Shown piece by piece: positions 54,094 through 64,000 of a DNA stretch of 64,000 nucleotides. A program made the position numbers and the translations under genes. The notes beneath the pieces are model-generated. The model ran no database searches, was not told the DNA's origin, and worked only from the letters and a program-made list of their open reading frames with translations. This stretch comes from Byssothecium circinans. Lineage: Eukaryota > Ascomycota > Dothideomycetes > Pleosporales > Massarinaceae. Positions within the stretch are counted from its first letter, which is position 1; the number at the start of each line of letters is the position of its first letter. The stretch is from the NCBI GenBank assembly GCA_010015675.1, contig ML976978.1, positions 15,463 through 79,462 on the forward strand. The letters run 5' to 3'.

Positions 54094-56176
54094 TCAGTAC
54101 CGCATCTCCGAGACACTGACGTCGGCCTTCTTCGCCTCCGGCCTGAACGGCTCAAACTTTGTATTACTGCTCCCAGCATACGGCTGATTAACCAACGAGT
54201 GCTCGCGGGCAATGGCGGCGTATTTGCTCTTGCGTTTGCGCATGATGCTGTTCCACGATGTTAGCCACAACTTCTCCAGCCACTTTCTCATACCAAGTAA
54301 TAGGAGTAAGTGTAGGAATAGGGCAAGGGAAAGACTTACACAACCGCAGCCACGATCCCCACAATCAAAGGAATCCCCAACCCCACACTAACCCCGACAA
54401 CAACCTTCTTCTTCACACCCCCAACCTCTCCCTCCAGCGCTGCCTTAACGTCCTCACCCCCACGCCCACCCCCAGCAGAGTTCGTCGGCGGCGGCGGTAC
54501 ATAACTCGTCGGCGAGCCCGACGTAGCACTCATCTTAACCACATTCTTCCCAAACGCCACCGTGCTCGTCACTGTATCCGAAACACTCGGGGGGAAAGTC
54601 GGCGTCGTCCCCCTAGGTGCGGAAGCAGTCAGAGTGCGCGTCTCCACACTCTTAGTCGTTTGCTGCAGCGACATGGGGCAATTACCCGCGGCGATGGAGG
54701 AAATGCATTGCACGCCCGTGTGGGTGATTTTAGTCTCTGTTATGCGGGTGGTCATGTCCTGCTGTCTCTTCCCCTTGGACGTCGACGTCGGCGACGCAGT
54801 GACCGTTGCCGGGGCCGTTTTCTTCCCCTGAACCGCGCAAATACTAGCCATCTGCGTATTGAAGATCGGGATCTCGGTGGCCGCAACAGGGCCCCAAGTT
54901 TGTTCACCCAGGGCGACGGAGGCACCAGCAGCGGCACCGAGGGCTAACTGGTAGTCCTGGACGACTTTGAGCTGGCATTCCTTATCGCCCGGGGCGGCGG
55001 TGACATTTGTGATGAATTCCGCGATGTGGGCGAACACACCGACTTCGATGCCGCCTTTGATCTCATTGGCCCCGATGCTCGCGTTGAAGATTTGGAGTTC
55101 GGGGGTGCTGGGCGCGGTGATGGCGATGCCGGCGTGGATGCCAATGCGGAGGACGGCTTTGAGGACGACGCCGGCGGATTCGACGGTTACGGGGAGGAAT
55201 TCGAATTGTGCACCTTTGCTGGGGAATTGTTAGGCGGAGCTTGGGGGTTGGGAGAGTGGGAGAGGGGACCTACAATTCGATGTTAGAGACTTTGTCGCTG
55301 AAGAGGGGGATGTCGAGTTTGACGGCGTCGAGCTTCAAGTGGAGACCTGTGTTGATGTCGATAGCACCTTCGGCGGCAAGGAGGAGGTCGACTTTGAAGA
55401 CGATGCCGAGTTTGGTGTCTTTGCCGATGCCGACGCCGATGGGCGTGTTGCTGGTGTAGAGGTTGAGTTCGTATGTTAATGCCGCGCCGAGGATTGTGTT
55501 TGTTTGGAGATACAATTCCATGCCATCGAAGCCGAAGTTGAGCATTACTTCGGGAATGGGAGGGATCTCCATGGCGAAGGAGTAGTTGAGTTGCGGGAAC
55601 GCAAAGTCGGCGCGGTCAATACCATCGCCGAATTTCCTGGCTACACCCGCGAAGTATTCGTCCACGTAGTCGTGTATCGTTTCGGTGAAGTTGACTACCT
55701 TTTCGGAGACGGAGGAGACGGTCTTGTTGAGGGCGTTTGTAGCATTGAAGTTATCTGGGATACTGAGTTCCGCCGTAGCAAGGCCTTTGATGTAGCATGT
55801 CGTGCAGACGATTTCGACGCTCTGCGAAGCTCCCGCGGAAGAAGCGTTTTTCTTGTCGTTGGTGTCGATCTTTTGAGAAGCACCGCTGTTGTCATGTCAA
55901 TCCAATTCTCCCTCAATCATGTCGATATAAAAAGAGTACTCACAACTTCAGCAGCACAGCACCGTTCCAACTCCGATCCAACGTAGTGTTCCCCTTGAGA
56001 TCCTTCCTCTTCTCCAGGCTTGCAGCCTCAAGGTCCCTTGCAATAGCGGCATGTGTATCCGCATCCAACATACCTGGTGCATTATACGTCCTCATCGAAA
56101 GCGCTGGTAAGCCTGCCGTCGCGAGACCAGCGAGGCTGGTAGCCACCGCCAGCAGATTCAACAACCTCATCGCCAT
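54094..56176 (-). CDS. large secreted/type I membrane protein, 625 aa
   Basis: Exons 55944-56176, 55274-55885, 54340-55218 and 54094-54247 (complement), with introns of 58, 55 and 92 nt and consistent phases, give 625 aa. A signal peptide (MAMRLLNLLAVATSLAGLAT) is followed by a beta-rich ectodomain with many NxT/NxS sites (GNTTLDRSW, NFNATNALNKT, VNFTETIHDY) and few Cys (VCTTCYIKG). A Ser/Thr/Pro-rich stalk (about 440-555) leads to one membrane helix (VVVGVSVGLGIPLIVGIVAA, about 570) and a basic-start cytosolic tail (IMRKRKSKYAAIAREHS). This plan resembles fungal cell-surface sensors or cell-wall proteins, but I do not recognise the domain. Without splicing it appears as four unrelated open frames. 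Confidence 0.85.
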
Positions 56177-57158
56177 ATCAAGCCGAAAACCAAGTCCGAA
56201 TTCCAGTCGTCAGATATATACCCAAGCCACTCCAGCGTTGGAAAAGAGCCGTCGTTATCGTTATCGTACAGTGAACCGTCGAAAGTCTGGCAACGCTTTC
56301 CACAGTGTGGGTGTAACTTTCCACAGTTTGGGTGTAATCTGAGCGTTTGCAATGCGGAATCCGTGCTCATACCCATCCTTATACTCGGAGACTTCTGCGG
56401 TGACACGCCAATGCGCCCCATTACGCCCCAACCATCCCCTCAGAACTAAAGTCAGCGAAAACGAGAGGCTTTGATACATGCATGCATGCGATGTAGGACT
56501 CTGGGGCGGAACTGCGGCACATGTGCTTCAAGTGTGCCGCCGCCTAGCCCGAAGAGGCTGCAGTTCGGTCAGGAAGTGAATCCTCAGCCTTGTGCTAACG
56601 CGAACCGGGAAACGCCAGCAGGGCTTGGGATCATCCAAACGAGAGTCGTACTTGAATGGTGGGTGTTTGTACCTAGGTAACGAGGCGAACTTTAAATAGC
56701 ACACGGCTGTGTAGGGACTTCACTGAAGGAGGCGAAGGAATATACTTCCACTCTGTTAAAGACGAGTTTCCCGAGCAATATCTTAAAAGGGGCCTTCGCT
56801 CCGGCCCTCAAGCTCTACGTTATCAAAATTATCATCCTTCTTATTCGGGACCTTCTCTTCGGGTAAATCCCAACTTATGTAAAGTTGCGCCTGCCGCGTG
56901 GGTCGTTGGCATTGGTCGGTGTCGTCGGACTTGGAAAAGGCACGAGTATCACAAATGCACCGGCGGCCGAGGCCACACCGCCGGGTCAATTTTAGCGTGC
57001 ACAGGGTTTTGTGGCACGTGATACTACTAACCCATACCGGCTAGTCGTCACCTGCTGGAGAAGCGGCTTGTGCCCCGGCATCTTGAATCCTACTTTCCAG
57101 CCTCAAGCATTTTATTGAGCACGACGCTGTGCTCTGAAATCTCGGCCCATTTCTACAA
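56177..57158. other. 1-kb divergent intergenic region
   Basis: Shared promoter space between the membrane-protein gene (minus) and the kinase-like gene (plus). It contains the 21-bp tandem repeat at 56296-56337. No gene recognised. Confidence 0.5.
56296..56337. repeat. 21-bp tandem repeat in a promoter region
   Basis: ctttccacagtgtgggtgta is followed directly by ctttccacagtttgggtgta; the two 21-bp units differ at one base. They lie about 120 bp upstream of the start of the 625-aa membrane protein gene and could be duplicated binding sites. Confidence 0.6.
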
Positions 57159-58154
57159 ATGGGGCTCCAAAATTCTCAGTAAGTAAATGGAGCTGGCTCG
57201 TTGTGTAATAGTTCACTAATAAGATGCAGATGTCCATATACTAAGGACAATACCCTGGCTTTACACATAGGGAAACAACCAACCCAGACGGTGAAAGCAA
57301 CTATAATGAGACTTTTCGAACCTTTCACAATGTCTTGCACCATGGTCGTTCAGGTGCACTGCCCACCCTTAAGGTTGGAGGGGGAATTTGTCGTAAAGCT
57401 GTACGACCGGCGCTTCGCCACACAATTGCGACGAGACGAGGAAGCCTGCCCTTGGGATCACAACCTTGAAGGCGAATACCGTACATTTGTCAACAACGTC
57501 GGCGCTTCGGACTTCTTCAAAATATGTTCTGACAGATTGTGTTCTGATGAGGACTGGGCAGAAAAGGAAAGGAAGAATTGGAACAAGGCCCAGCATGAGG
57601 CCTTCCTCCAGTATTCTTGCCGCAAATTCTACAACGTGGAGGCAGAGGTTTACGACAGGCTATATGATGTACAAGGAAAGGACGTCCCACGGTTTTTCGC
57701 TCGACTCTCGATGGATCCTCCGTCAAACTCTACCTTGGACGGTGAATACCTAGGCATCCCAGGAATCCTACTAAAGTTTATTCGAGGCTTCCCTTTAACT
57801 GATATCGCGAACCATGCACCTAGAGACGACTGGCAGTACATCTGTGAGGACTCGATTCATATTGTCAACCTTATTGGCGATCGAGGCATCCGCAACGGGG
57901 ACGTTAAAACAAGGAACTTTCTTGTGCGCAAGAATGCGGATACCCGGAAGTTCAAAGTTTTTATGATTGATTTCGGGTTATGTACGTTTCGCAAGCAAAA
58001 TGAAGATGATCGGGAGTGGAGAGAGTTGAAAGCCCTGGAAGACGAAGAAGGCGCGGTTGGTTTAGTGATGGAGAGGAAGCTGAATGGGGGTTTTAAGTAT
58101 CGCCGAACCCCTCAGTCTGAGAAGTTGCAAGACGAGTTTATGAGCGAGAATTAA
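57159..58154 (+). CDS. protein-kinase-like protein, fungal accessory type
   Basis: A tiny first exon (57159-57178, MGLQNS plus part of a Gln codon) joins exon 2 (57230-58154) through a 51-nt GTAAGT...GCAG intron with a CACTAAT branch site, giving 314 aa. Kinase-like landmarks: FVVKLYDRRF (beta-3 Lys), GILLKFIRGF (hinge region), IRNGDVKTRNFLV (catalytic loop with Asp and Asn, His/Arg missing) and FMIDFGLCTF (DFG). A large insertion rich in charged and aromatic residues lies between the Lys strand and the hinge. Such proteins are common, poorly understood fungal kinase relatives; activity is uncertain. The spliced start is preferred over the internal ATG at 57306 because exon 1 restores an upstream coding segment. 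Confidence 0.75.
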
Positions 58155-58496
58155 GTGTAGGAACCACGATATTTATTAGGTATCGTCTGGTTTATTAGAA
58201 TTGTTTACCGGGCGAACTTGCCTAGATCATCCTACCTTCCTTTGGGTCAACCTCAGCTTCGTTGTTTCTGTAGATCATAGGACTAAATACCTAGTTAGTG
58301 TGAGTATTGTTAAAGAAAACTAGCGCGCCCAGTAGTATAGCGCGCTTAGTAGTGGACGGCGCTTAGTGGTGCTTTACGTTAACCCTTCTCTAAATATGGA
58401 TACGAAATCAACTACATAGTAGGGAGCCTCAGACTCTTTCCAACAACTCAACCCATACCTCCAATCAATTCCAGCCTCATTCCCATCGACTTCCAT
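58155..58496. other. intergenic, with a GCGC/TTAG-rich repeat fragment
   Basis: About 58320-58385 holds short repeats of the kind tagcgcgc...agtagt and gcgcttagtagtgg, similar to the TA/GCGC-rich debris seen at 40260-40320; probably old repeat DNA. Confidence 0.4.
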
Positions 58497-59097
58497 TCAA
58501 CGCGTTCTTGCCACAAACTCATCTGGCCTCATATCCACTCCATCCCCCTTCCTCTTCAACTCCTTCTCACTAACGCCCGCCTTCAACTTCTCAATCAAGT
58601 CTTCCGGCACAAACTCCGATCCCAACGGATTCTTCTGAAAGGCCTCCCCCATCATATACTTGGTTGTCTCTTCAACTGTGTCGAAATTATCCACCAGCGT
58701 CTCCAACATATTGCCATCCGGGTCCTTGTAGTAAATACTTGTCGTGGGACCATGATTGACACTTCTTGCGCTGCTGGTATGTGGTCAAAAGGTCGGTGAG
58801 CGAGGCGAATGTGAAAGCTATGTGGGAGAGGCCCGCCGTGTCGGGGACTCCGGGCTTGTATTGAGGGAAAGTCACGAAAGCGATGCGGTGGTGCTCAGAG
58901 TCGTAGGTGAGAAAAGAGGCGTAGGGGGCATCGAAGACGACGTGACCGCCTGTGAAGGTGGTGTAGAAGTCCCGCATGACAGAGAGGTTGTCCATCGTCG
59001 TCTGGAGACCGACGTGAGCGATGGAGGAAGGAGACAAGTCTTTGGGCTTTGCTGGAAGATCATCTAGGGAGGGGATGGTCGTCGTTGTTGTAGCCAT
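58497..59097 (-). pseudogene. glyoxalase/VOC-fold dioxygenase-like gene with internal frameshift
   Basis: The ATG at 59097 starts MATTTTTIPSLDDLPAKPKD, then ISSIAHVGLQTT-like metal-ligand region (IAHVGLQTTMDNLSVMRDFY) and LSHIAFTFASLTDLL, the vicinal-oxygen-chelate fold. After YQQRK the frame runs into nonsense, while the expected continuation VNHGPTTSIYYKDPDGNMLE appears in another frame from about 58765 and continues to a normal end (GSEFVPEDLIEKL, RPDEFVARTR). A deletion of some 7-8 codons plus a frame change fits. The metal-site Glu of the second half is present but disconnected. The rest is so clean that a sequencing error or a very young lesion is possible. Confidence 0.75.
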
Positions 59098-59974
59098 CGT
59101 AGCCGTCTTATCGTTCCGATAGCTGTAAATGAGACTTCGGTTGAACGTGATGTCCTTGACTGAGAAAGTTGGGCGCGCAATGATAGGATCTTTATTCGAG
59201 GCGCGAGAACAGCTTTGTGCTCGAGGCCCCAATGACTACCAAGTAGCCCCAAAGTCTCAAGAAATCAGAAATCCCACAATAAAGATACCCGGGTTCCGAC
59301 ACCTATTAGGAGGTTGCTGAAGTCTAAAGCGGAAGGTGTTTTCTGTATCCGAGCCATATTTCTGTACATAATTGCGGGGTTGACATCCTAATAAACTATA
59401 TGTCTAAGACTGGTATGGTTCAGCCGAGGCTAGCTAAGGAAAGATTGATAAGTCACTGTCTGAACGTTCGCATGGGCAAGAAGATCCGCATCCACCAGAA
59501 CGACTCCACGAAAACCTTGCTCCAAACGGCATACCATCTCAAGGCTCCAATATAGACGAAAGTTTTCTCCGCTTAGTTGACTTCAAGATTCACCCCCGCC
59601 TCTCGCAACCATGCTGGACGCCAAACGAACTTAGTTTGCCCATGTACGTAGAACATCACGACATTAAGCAGTCAAACGATTCGTTGGTGTTATTTCGCTG
59701 GCACGGCTCCGCCATATGCGACATCAAGAAAACTTTCACCTTTTTTAGGCGAGATGAAAACTATACACATTTCACCATGAGCGTTAAAGAGCTACCACTA
59801 GAGGAATTGTCCCATAGCATACGACGATCAGACCATTGGAGAAAGGAGAAAGGAGAAAGGAGAGAGCTGCTGGACTGTCTGGGACAAGGTGTTTGAGTTC
59901 CGTAGTCCCAAAAGATCCAAAAGAGATAGAAAGCTACGGTCTACTTAAATGTATCATCCCTACTATTAAGGTGT
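59098..59974. other. 880-bp region without a supported gene
   Basis: A plus-strand frame (59641-59896, starting MYVEHHDIKQSND) is open for some distance upstream without an ATG and may be a remnant; I cannot assign it. Confidence 0.35.
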
Positions 59975-60289
59975 TTAAACTTCCTTGACACGAATCGTGA
60001 AAGCGAATATATGCACGAGTTTCTCCCCCTTTTCAAGCCTTTCCCACTTCATTTGCCTAAGATAACCCGACGCCGTATAAGCTTGACCTTCGGTAAGGCA
60101 GACTTGACAGGTCTTGTCTGCTATGTACTTTGTTGTAGTTATTGGTACTTCCTCCTCCTTATCCTCCTCCTTATCCTCCTCCTTATTCATAATGTTTGAA
60201 ATACAACAGCGTTCTTTCACTGATTGATGTCTTGCAGTCCGCATTGAATCTAATTGCAATGAACAAGGTCCACAACACTGTATAGTCAT
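59975..60289 (-). CDS. small hypothetical protein with acidic codon repeat, uncertain
   Basis: A 104-codon frame from the ATG at 60289 begins MTIQCCGPCSLQLDSMRTAR, has paired cysteines (CCGPC, RCCIS, TCQVC), and an EEDKEEDKEE tract produced by a tandem 12-bp repeat in the DNA (about 60148-60186). No signal peptide, domain or splice support. It may be chance. Confidence 0.25.
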   Translation of the reverse strand: MTIQCCGPCSLQLDSMRTARHQSVKERCCISNIMNKEEDKEEDKEEEVPITTTKYIADKTCQVCLTEGQAYTASGYLRQMKWERLEKGEKLVHIFAFTIRVKEV

Positions 60290-61227
60290 AAGTATCAAGT
60301 TCTAGATGTTGCTCGCGTGAAAAGAGTTACATACCAGGAGTTCCAAGGGAGGCGGCCAACAATCTTTAGCAGGGCAAGCCGCGTCGCAGTCTCGCAGATA
60401 AGCTTAATGTATTTCGATGTTTGTAGCGGTAGGTGCATGTATCGTTGGGATGCCGAGGTAGAAGACAGAACTCAGATGGGAGGCGGATAATATGTGTCCA
60501 CAAAGATATTGTGGACGACTGTTCTTTGTAGTGCGGTTTGTACAGCCTTTATGGTAGGTGTCTGACTGACCGGTGACCTGGCCTTGGCGGGCGGATGACA
60601 ACAATGCGGATTGGTATGATGTTCGTGGCACGCCTTTCTCTGTCGCAAGTAAGGCGGTAAAATGGAAGGGAAGTGGTGCGGTCACTCAGGAACACTGTAA
60701 AAGTTTTTCTGCTAGAGTGGGCACAGACCCAGTAAATTGCTGTGACCGTCTGAAGATTGCTTTCGTAGGTCTGTCGCGCATTCCTCAGGCCATATTAGCG
60801 CTGGTGTTGGGTATCGCTTGCTACAAAACGCGTGTTGGAGCCCCGCACCGCTAGCGTTAGGACACTACCAAGGCGGAGCCTGGCCTTCCGCACTAGCAAG
60901 CTGTCAAATAGCTGCACAGCGGAATATACTGGTTGTTCTGCCCAACGTATTGCGATAAAGGAGTTCGCACGGCAGTGCAGCGTGAGATGGGGATTTGGCT
61001 TGGCCGGTTCAGCTGTTCATATGCGTAAAGTGTTCAGTGGGGCGGCACGGCGGTCGTTACTGATTATTGGCGGCTATGTCTACAGCATCTTGGTGCGCGA
61101 TTTGATAGTACTACCATGCTCGTAGGAGGGCGAGGCAGAGGCGCCCCCGAAGCCGTCAAGCTTTACCATACCTGCTTCTACTTTTCTTCCTAGTTTTTAG
61201 TTTGACGGATCTAGTCCTATTCTTCTT
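60290..61227. other. 940-bp region without a supported gene
   Basis: Open frames at 60404-60685, 60573-60854 and 60832-61125 have no motifs and no convincing introns. From 61140 the sequence flanks the Zn2Cys6 remnant. Confidence 0.5.
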
Positions 61228-61464
61228 CTACTCGTGTTCCGCAGCTGGAGGTTTTTCATCCACGTGACATGATTTTCGTTGTAAAGCACGCACCAGACGG
61301 TGCCGGAAAGTCACGTGGAGCAAAAAGTGCTGATACCTACATAGTAGAGAGGCGCGACTACACTTGACCTTGACATAAATGTTAGTAGTAGGTCGCATAA
61401 GATGCAAGAATATTACCTTTCTTCTGCGGCATTCTGTACAGCTCGGTAGTTTCAATCGTACCAT
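61228..61464 (-). pseudogene. truncated Zn2Cys6 transcription factor, DNA-binding end only
   Basis: Exon 1 (61417-61464) encodes MVRLKLPSCTECRRRK. A 48-nt intron with a perfect TACTAAC branch site leads to exon 2 (61228-61368) starting VKCSRASLLC. Together they make CTECRRRKVKCSRASLLC, the first four cysteines of a fungal Zn2Cys6 binuclear cluster. The fifth and sixth Cys are missing, and the frame stops after a further 35 residues, whereas such regulators are 500-900 aa. It points away from the SDR/NmrA-like gene at 61869, so it may be the relic of that gene's own regulator. A missing exon beyond a donor at about 61336 is an alternative. Confidence 0.6.
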
Positions 61465-61868
61465 ACCACGCCAATTTGACTTTTCTCCCCCTGGCGACAA
61501 CACTCCCGTGCTACTCACGAGCGACACGACGCGCATCAAGTCAGAAGTGGCCAGCCACAGCTTAACTTGAGCTAAACGAGATGGCTCGTCATCGTTCACA
61601 ATGCTTAGCAGCATGACATATTTCCGTCTTCTCACGTGATCGCGAGACTTTTCCCCTCGCTACTCTTGGCGACCACCCTACCGGTACTCAACTTCGCACA
61701 AAAGTATGCTCGGAGATTTTGGTATCCGGCTCCGACGGTCTTCTGGATCAGACCTCACCCCTGGCCTCGATACCGCTTTAAAGGAAGCATCCACCCCCCC
61801 TCCTGTCTCCCCCTCCTGCCCAATCCCCTCCTCTCGTCCAATCGCTCGTATTGCAAACTACTTGGACG
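61465..61868. other. divergent promoter region between Zn2Cys6 remnant and SDR gene
   Basis: About 400 bp. No separate gene; a plus-strand frame at 61636-61901 precedes and overlaps exon 1 of the SDR gene in another frame. Confidence 0.45.
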
Positions 61869-62773
61869 ATGGGGTCGCACACCCTTGTTATCGGCGCTAC
61901 TGGTGAGCTCCTTCTGTGTTCTTTTGGACTATCATTTTCATCATGTATTAGGGCCGTCCGGCTTGGAATTTTGCAATACCGCATTGACAAGGGGGCATGC
62001 CTTGACCCTATATGTGCGAAACCCATCTAAGCTCCCCACCGATATCGTCAATGGTGCACAAGTCTCGGTTGTGGAAGGGACTCTGGAAGATATTTCTAGT
62101 TTCGAGCGTGCCGCAGCTTCTGGGCCCACAGTCTTTGTCTCGTTCGCAGGACCGGTTGCAAAGTCAAAAGGAACGGTGCGTTACAGGAATCGTCACTCCG
62201 TCCCTCACTTCACATTTCTACGGAAGGTGGAATGTAGATACTGATTGAACGTCGCAGCCAGTGATGGATGCCATGAAACGCATATTTCCCATCCTGCTAG
62301 CTAATAACTACAAGAGGGCGATGGTGGTCGGCACACCTTCGTTTCCTGCACCACAAGACCAAGGTGCTCTCAAGTGGAAAGCATCGGTCGTCCTTATCAA
62401 GATCATAGGCGGGTCTGCCTATGATGAATTCAACGGCCTTGGGGTGTTTGTGTCCTCTCAAGATGCCTCACGAATTAAGTGGACTTTGTTCCGGGTGCCT
62501 TTTCTAAAGAATGGTCCTAGTGCACCGGTGAGGGCTATGTTTACGGGATCTGGTGACAATGGGATGTCCTTATCCAGAAAGGGTTTGGCGACTTGGGTCT
62601 TAGATCACATGGCTGAAGACTCTGAGTGGGTTGGCAAGGCGCCCGTACTGTCCAACCAGAGTTGCTATCAATCAATCAGGTCAGTTTTTAGAGGTGAATT
62701 GGACCTGATTTGGTACTCGGAGCCCTCGAGAACTGACCTGATTGACCTGGTGATGATTTGGGAGGTGAATTGA
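61869..62773 (+). CDS. NAD(P)-binding SDR/NmrA-like protein, C terminus altered by transposon
   Basis: Exons 61869-61902, 61952-62175 and 62258-62773, with introns of 49 and 82 nt, give 257 aa. MGSHTLVIGATGPSGLEF carries the Rossmann GxxGxxG motif of atypical short-chain dehydrogenases. VRNPSKLPTD, VVEGTLEDISSFERA and VFVSFAGPV follow the fold, then KRAMVVGTPSFPAPQD and KWTLFRVPFL up to WVGKAPVLSN. Normally such proteins end about there. Here the frame continues for some 35 residues (SIRSVFRGELDLIWYSEPSR and so on) that are encoded by the inverted-repeat end of the adjacent hAT element. It likely binds NADP; its role could be reductase or regulatory. The original stop codon seems to have been displaced. 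Confidence 0.75.
62673..62744. repeat. 14-bp perfect inverted repeat at the hAT element end
   Basis: caatcaggtcagtt (62673-62686) and aactgacctgattg (62731-62744) are exact reverse complements with a 44-bp spacer. gaggtgaattg also occurs twice (about 62691 and 62763). Subterminal repeats of this kind are typical of hAT-type transposon ends. Confidence 0.7.
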
Positions 62774-62851
62774 TTGACGATTGATCGATTTGATCCCCAA
62801 ATATATCTCTTAGGGATAGTGTTTGTGTACAAGGAGCTAGAAGGCGTCATC

Positions 62852-64000
62852 CTACTCTGATATATGATAGATATCCTGGATCTCTTGCTCTGAGAGCTCT
62901 ATAGTGCTGTCGTTGTCTGAAGTAGCCCTAGGGGCTCCAAAACCAGCCTTTCGCCAAGCTCTCACACACGTGATTGTAGAGAGCAATTAGGGGCTCATTT
63001 TACAGCGTCTTAGCTCCATCATATCGCCAACCTCAGAAAACATCCTCTCACAGTAACAAGAGGACGCTGGAATTGATAGGAGATTAATAGCTAACTAAGA
63101 AAGGTAGGGAAACCTATCTCTAATAGATAACTAGTACCTAATAGGATCTGTACGGTAGTGGTGGTCCTTAGGGACGCCTAGCTCATTATTCTACTAGCGC
63201 TTAAACTTATTAGTACTATTAATATAGGTAGTAGTGGTATTAGCTCTTAGAGGCTTAACGTGCTACTTAGCGTAGTTATTAATATTACTAACGCGCTTAG
63301 CTTTCTTGCGTGGGGGAGAGTTAATAGGGGAGATATTAATTCTTTTATATTCCTCCCACAGCTCCTAGAACTAAGCGTTAGCCTTTTATAGCTATATGTT
63401 ATACTCTCTAGTCCACGCGTTTATAAAGTAATACTTATAATAGGGGTAGAGCAGTATTATAGCGTAGTATACTAGGCCCTCCTTAAGTAGCTTATAGTAC
63501 TTTATAAGCTTTTAATAGGCTACTATTACGTTAATTTTTAGGTAGTCTTCTAGAGCGTTAAGTTTATTAAAATTAACATCTATAAAGCTCTTAATAAGTT
63601 ACTTAAAGTAGTTAAGGAGATACTTAAACATTAGGTAGACCTTAGAGATAGCCCTAAAATAGCCTAAGTACCTACGGCCTTTAAGCCTTTTAGTAGCCTC
63701 CTTTAACGGTTAAAGGACCTTAATATACTACTTAATTATATCCTAATTAGTAGTAGTAAGGCCATGGATTAGAGCTACTTTAGGAGCCTAGCTATGCGCA
63801 CACGCTAATAACTTATCTATTAAGGCTCTCTCCGCGCGGTAATCTATAAGGGCGTTAATTAGGCAGTAAAGTATAATAGCCCTCTCTATAAAATTATAGT
63901 AGCTATTCTACCTAGTAATAATAGGCCTAATAGGCTTAAGTAATTTAATAGGGCCCTTACCATCCTTACACGTTCTAATTTAGAACTTATTAAATAGGTT
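62852..64000 (-). mobile_element. RIP-degraded hAT transposon, transposase C-terminal end
   Basis: On the minus strand, ending at a TAG at 62852-62854, the translation contains LLSIPASSCYCERMFSEVGD, MMELRRCKMSP and CVRAWRKAGFG, the C-terminal dimerisation domain of hAT transposases. A TAA interrupts it just after KMSP where Gln is usual, consistent with C-to-T mutation. From about 63060 to the right edge the DNA becomes very AT-rich with many TAG/TAA/CTA steps, and no frame stays open. It is an inactive copy that continues beyond the window. Confidence 0.8.

Noticed and set aside
60573..61125. Two consecutive plus-strand frames of 93 and 97 codons
   Set aside because: Different frames, no motifs, no plausible intron joining them.

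Overview
The window reads as a filamentous ascomycete (Pezizomycotina) chromosome, most likely Dothideomycetes. Genes carry short GT-AG introns of about 47-112 nt, often with CTAAC/CTAAT-type branch sites; transposons are AT-rich with CAA-to-TAA style changes typical of repeat-induced point mutation (RIP); and the gene families present (AA9 lytic monooxygenase, Ayg1-type hydrolase, SAT4/PTH11-type rhodopsin-domain protein, 2EXR/F-box-like proteins) are fungal. The class assignment is inference. Gene models were built by hand splicing and checking reading-frame phase across each intron.

Layout. 1-230: N-terminal end of a pogo/CENP-B-type transposase running off the left edge. 0.5-6.3 kb: conserved block with a full NPC1 sterol transporter gene and a convergent RGG-rich protein gene. 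6.5-14 kb: a butanediol-dehydrogenase pseudogene, a gene-poor stretch and an AA9-type secreted copper monooxygenase with unusual residues. 14-22 kb: a two-RRM protein, an F-box-like protein, a small membrane protein, a RING-H2 protein visible only after splicing, and a complete 509-aa cytochrome P450. 24-30 kb: three minus-strand genes of unrecognised function, two with membrane segments. 30.9-34.5 kb: a decayed SAT4/PTH11-like gene and a badly frameshifted MFS (allantoate permease family) pseudogene. 34.8-38 kb: two alpha/beta hydrolases, the second an Ayg1-type polyketide-shortening hydrolase of DHN-melanin synthesis. 38-42 kb: gene-poor, AT-rich. 41.9-49.4 kb: a kinase-like protein, a Gfd2-like RNase H-fold protein with a poly-Asn tail, and an F-box-like gene beside its decayed tandem paralogue. 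50-53 kb: a truncated aldehyde dehydrogenase and two related small charged proteins. 54-59 kb: a 625-aa type I membrane protein, a second kinase-like protein and a frameshifted glyoxalase-fold gene. 61-64 kb: a truncated Zn2Cys6 regulator divergent from an SDR/NmrA-like gene whose 3' end abuts a RIP-mutated hAT transposon that runs off the right edge.

Most genes look like independent housekeeping or accessory functions rather than one pathway. The striking feature is decay: at least five clear metabolic, transport or F-box pseudogenes and four copies of a degenerate dispersed repeat lie between intact conserved genes. No tRNA, rRNA or CRISPR array was seen.
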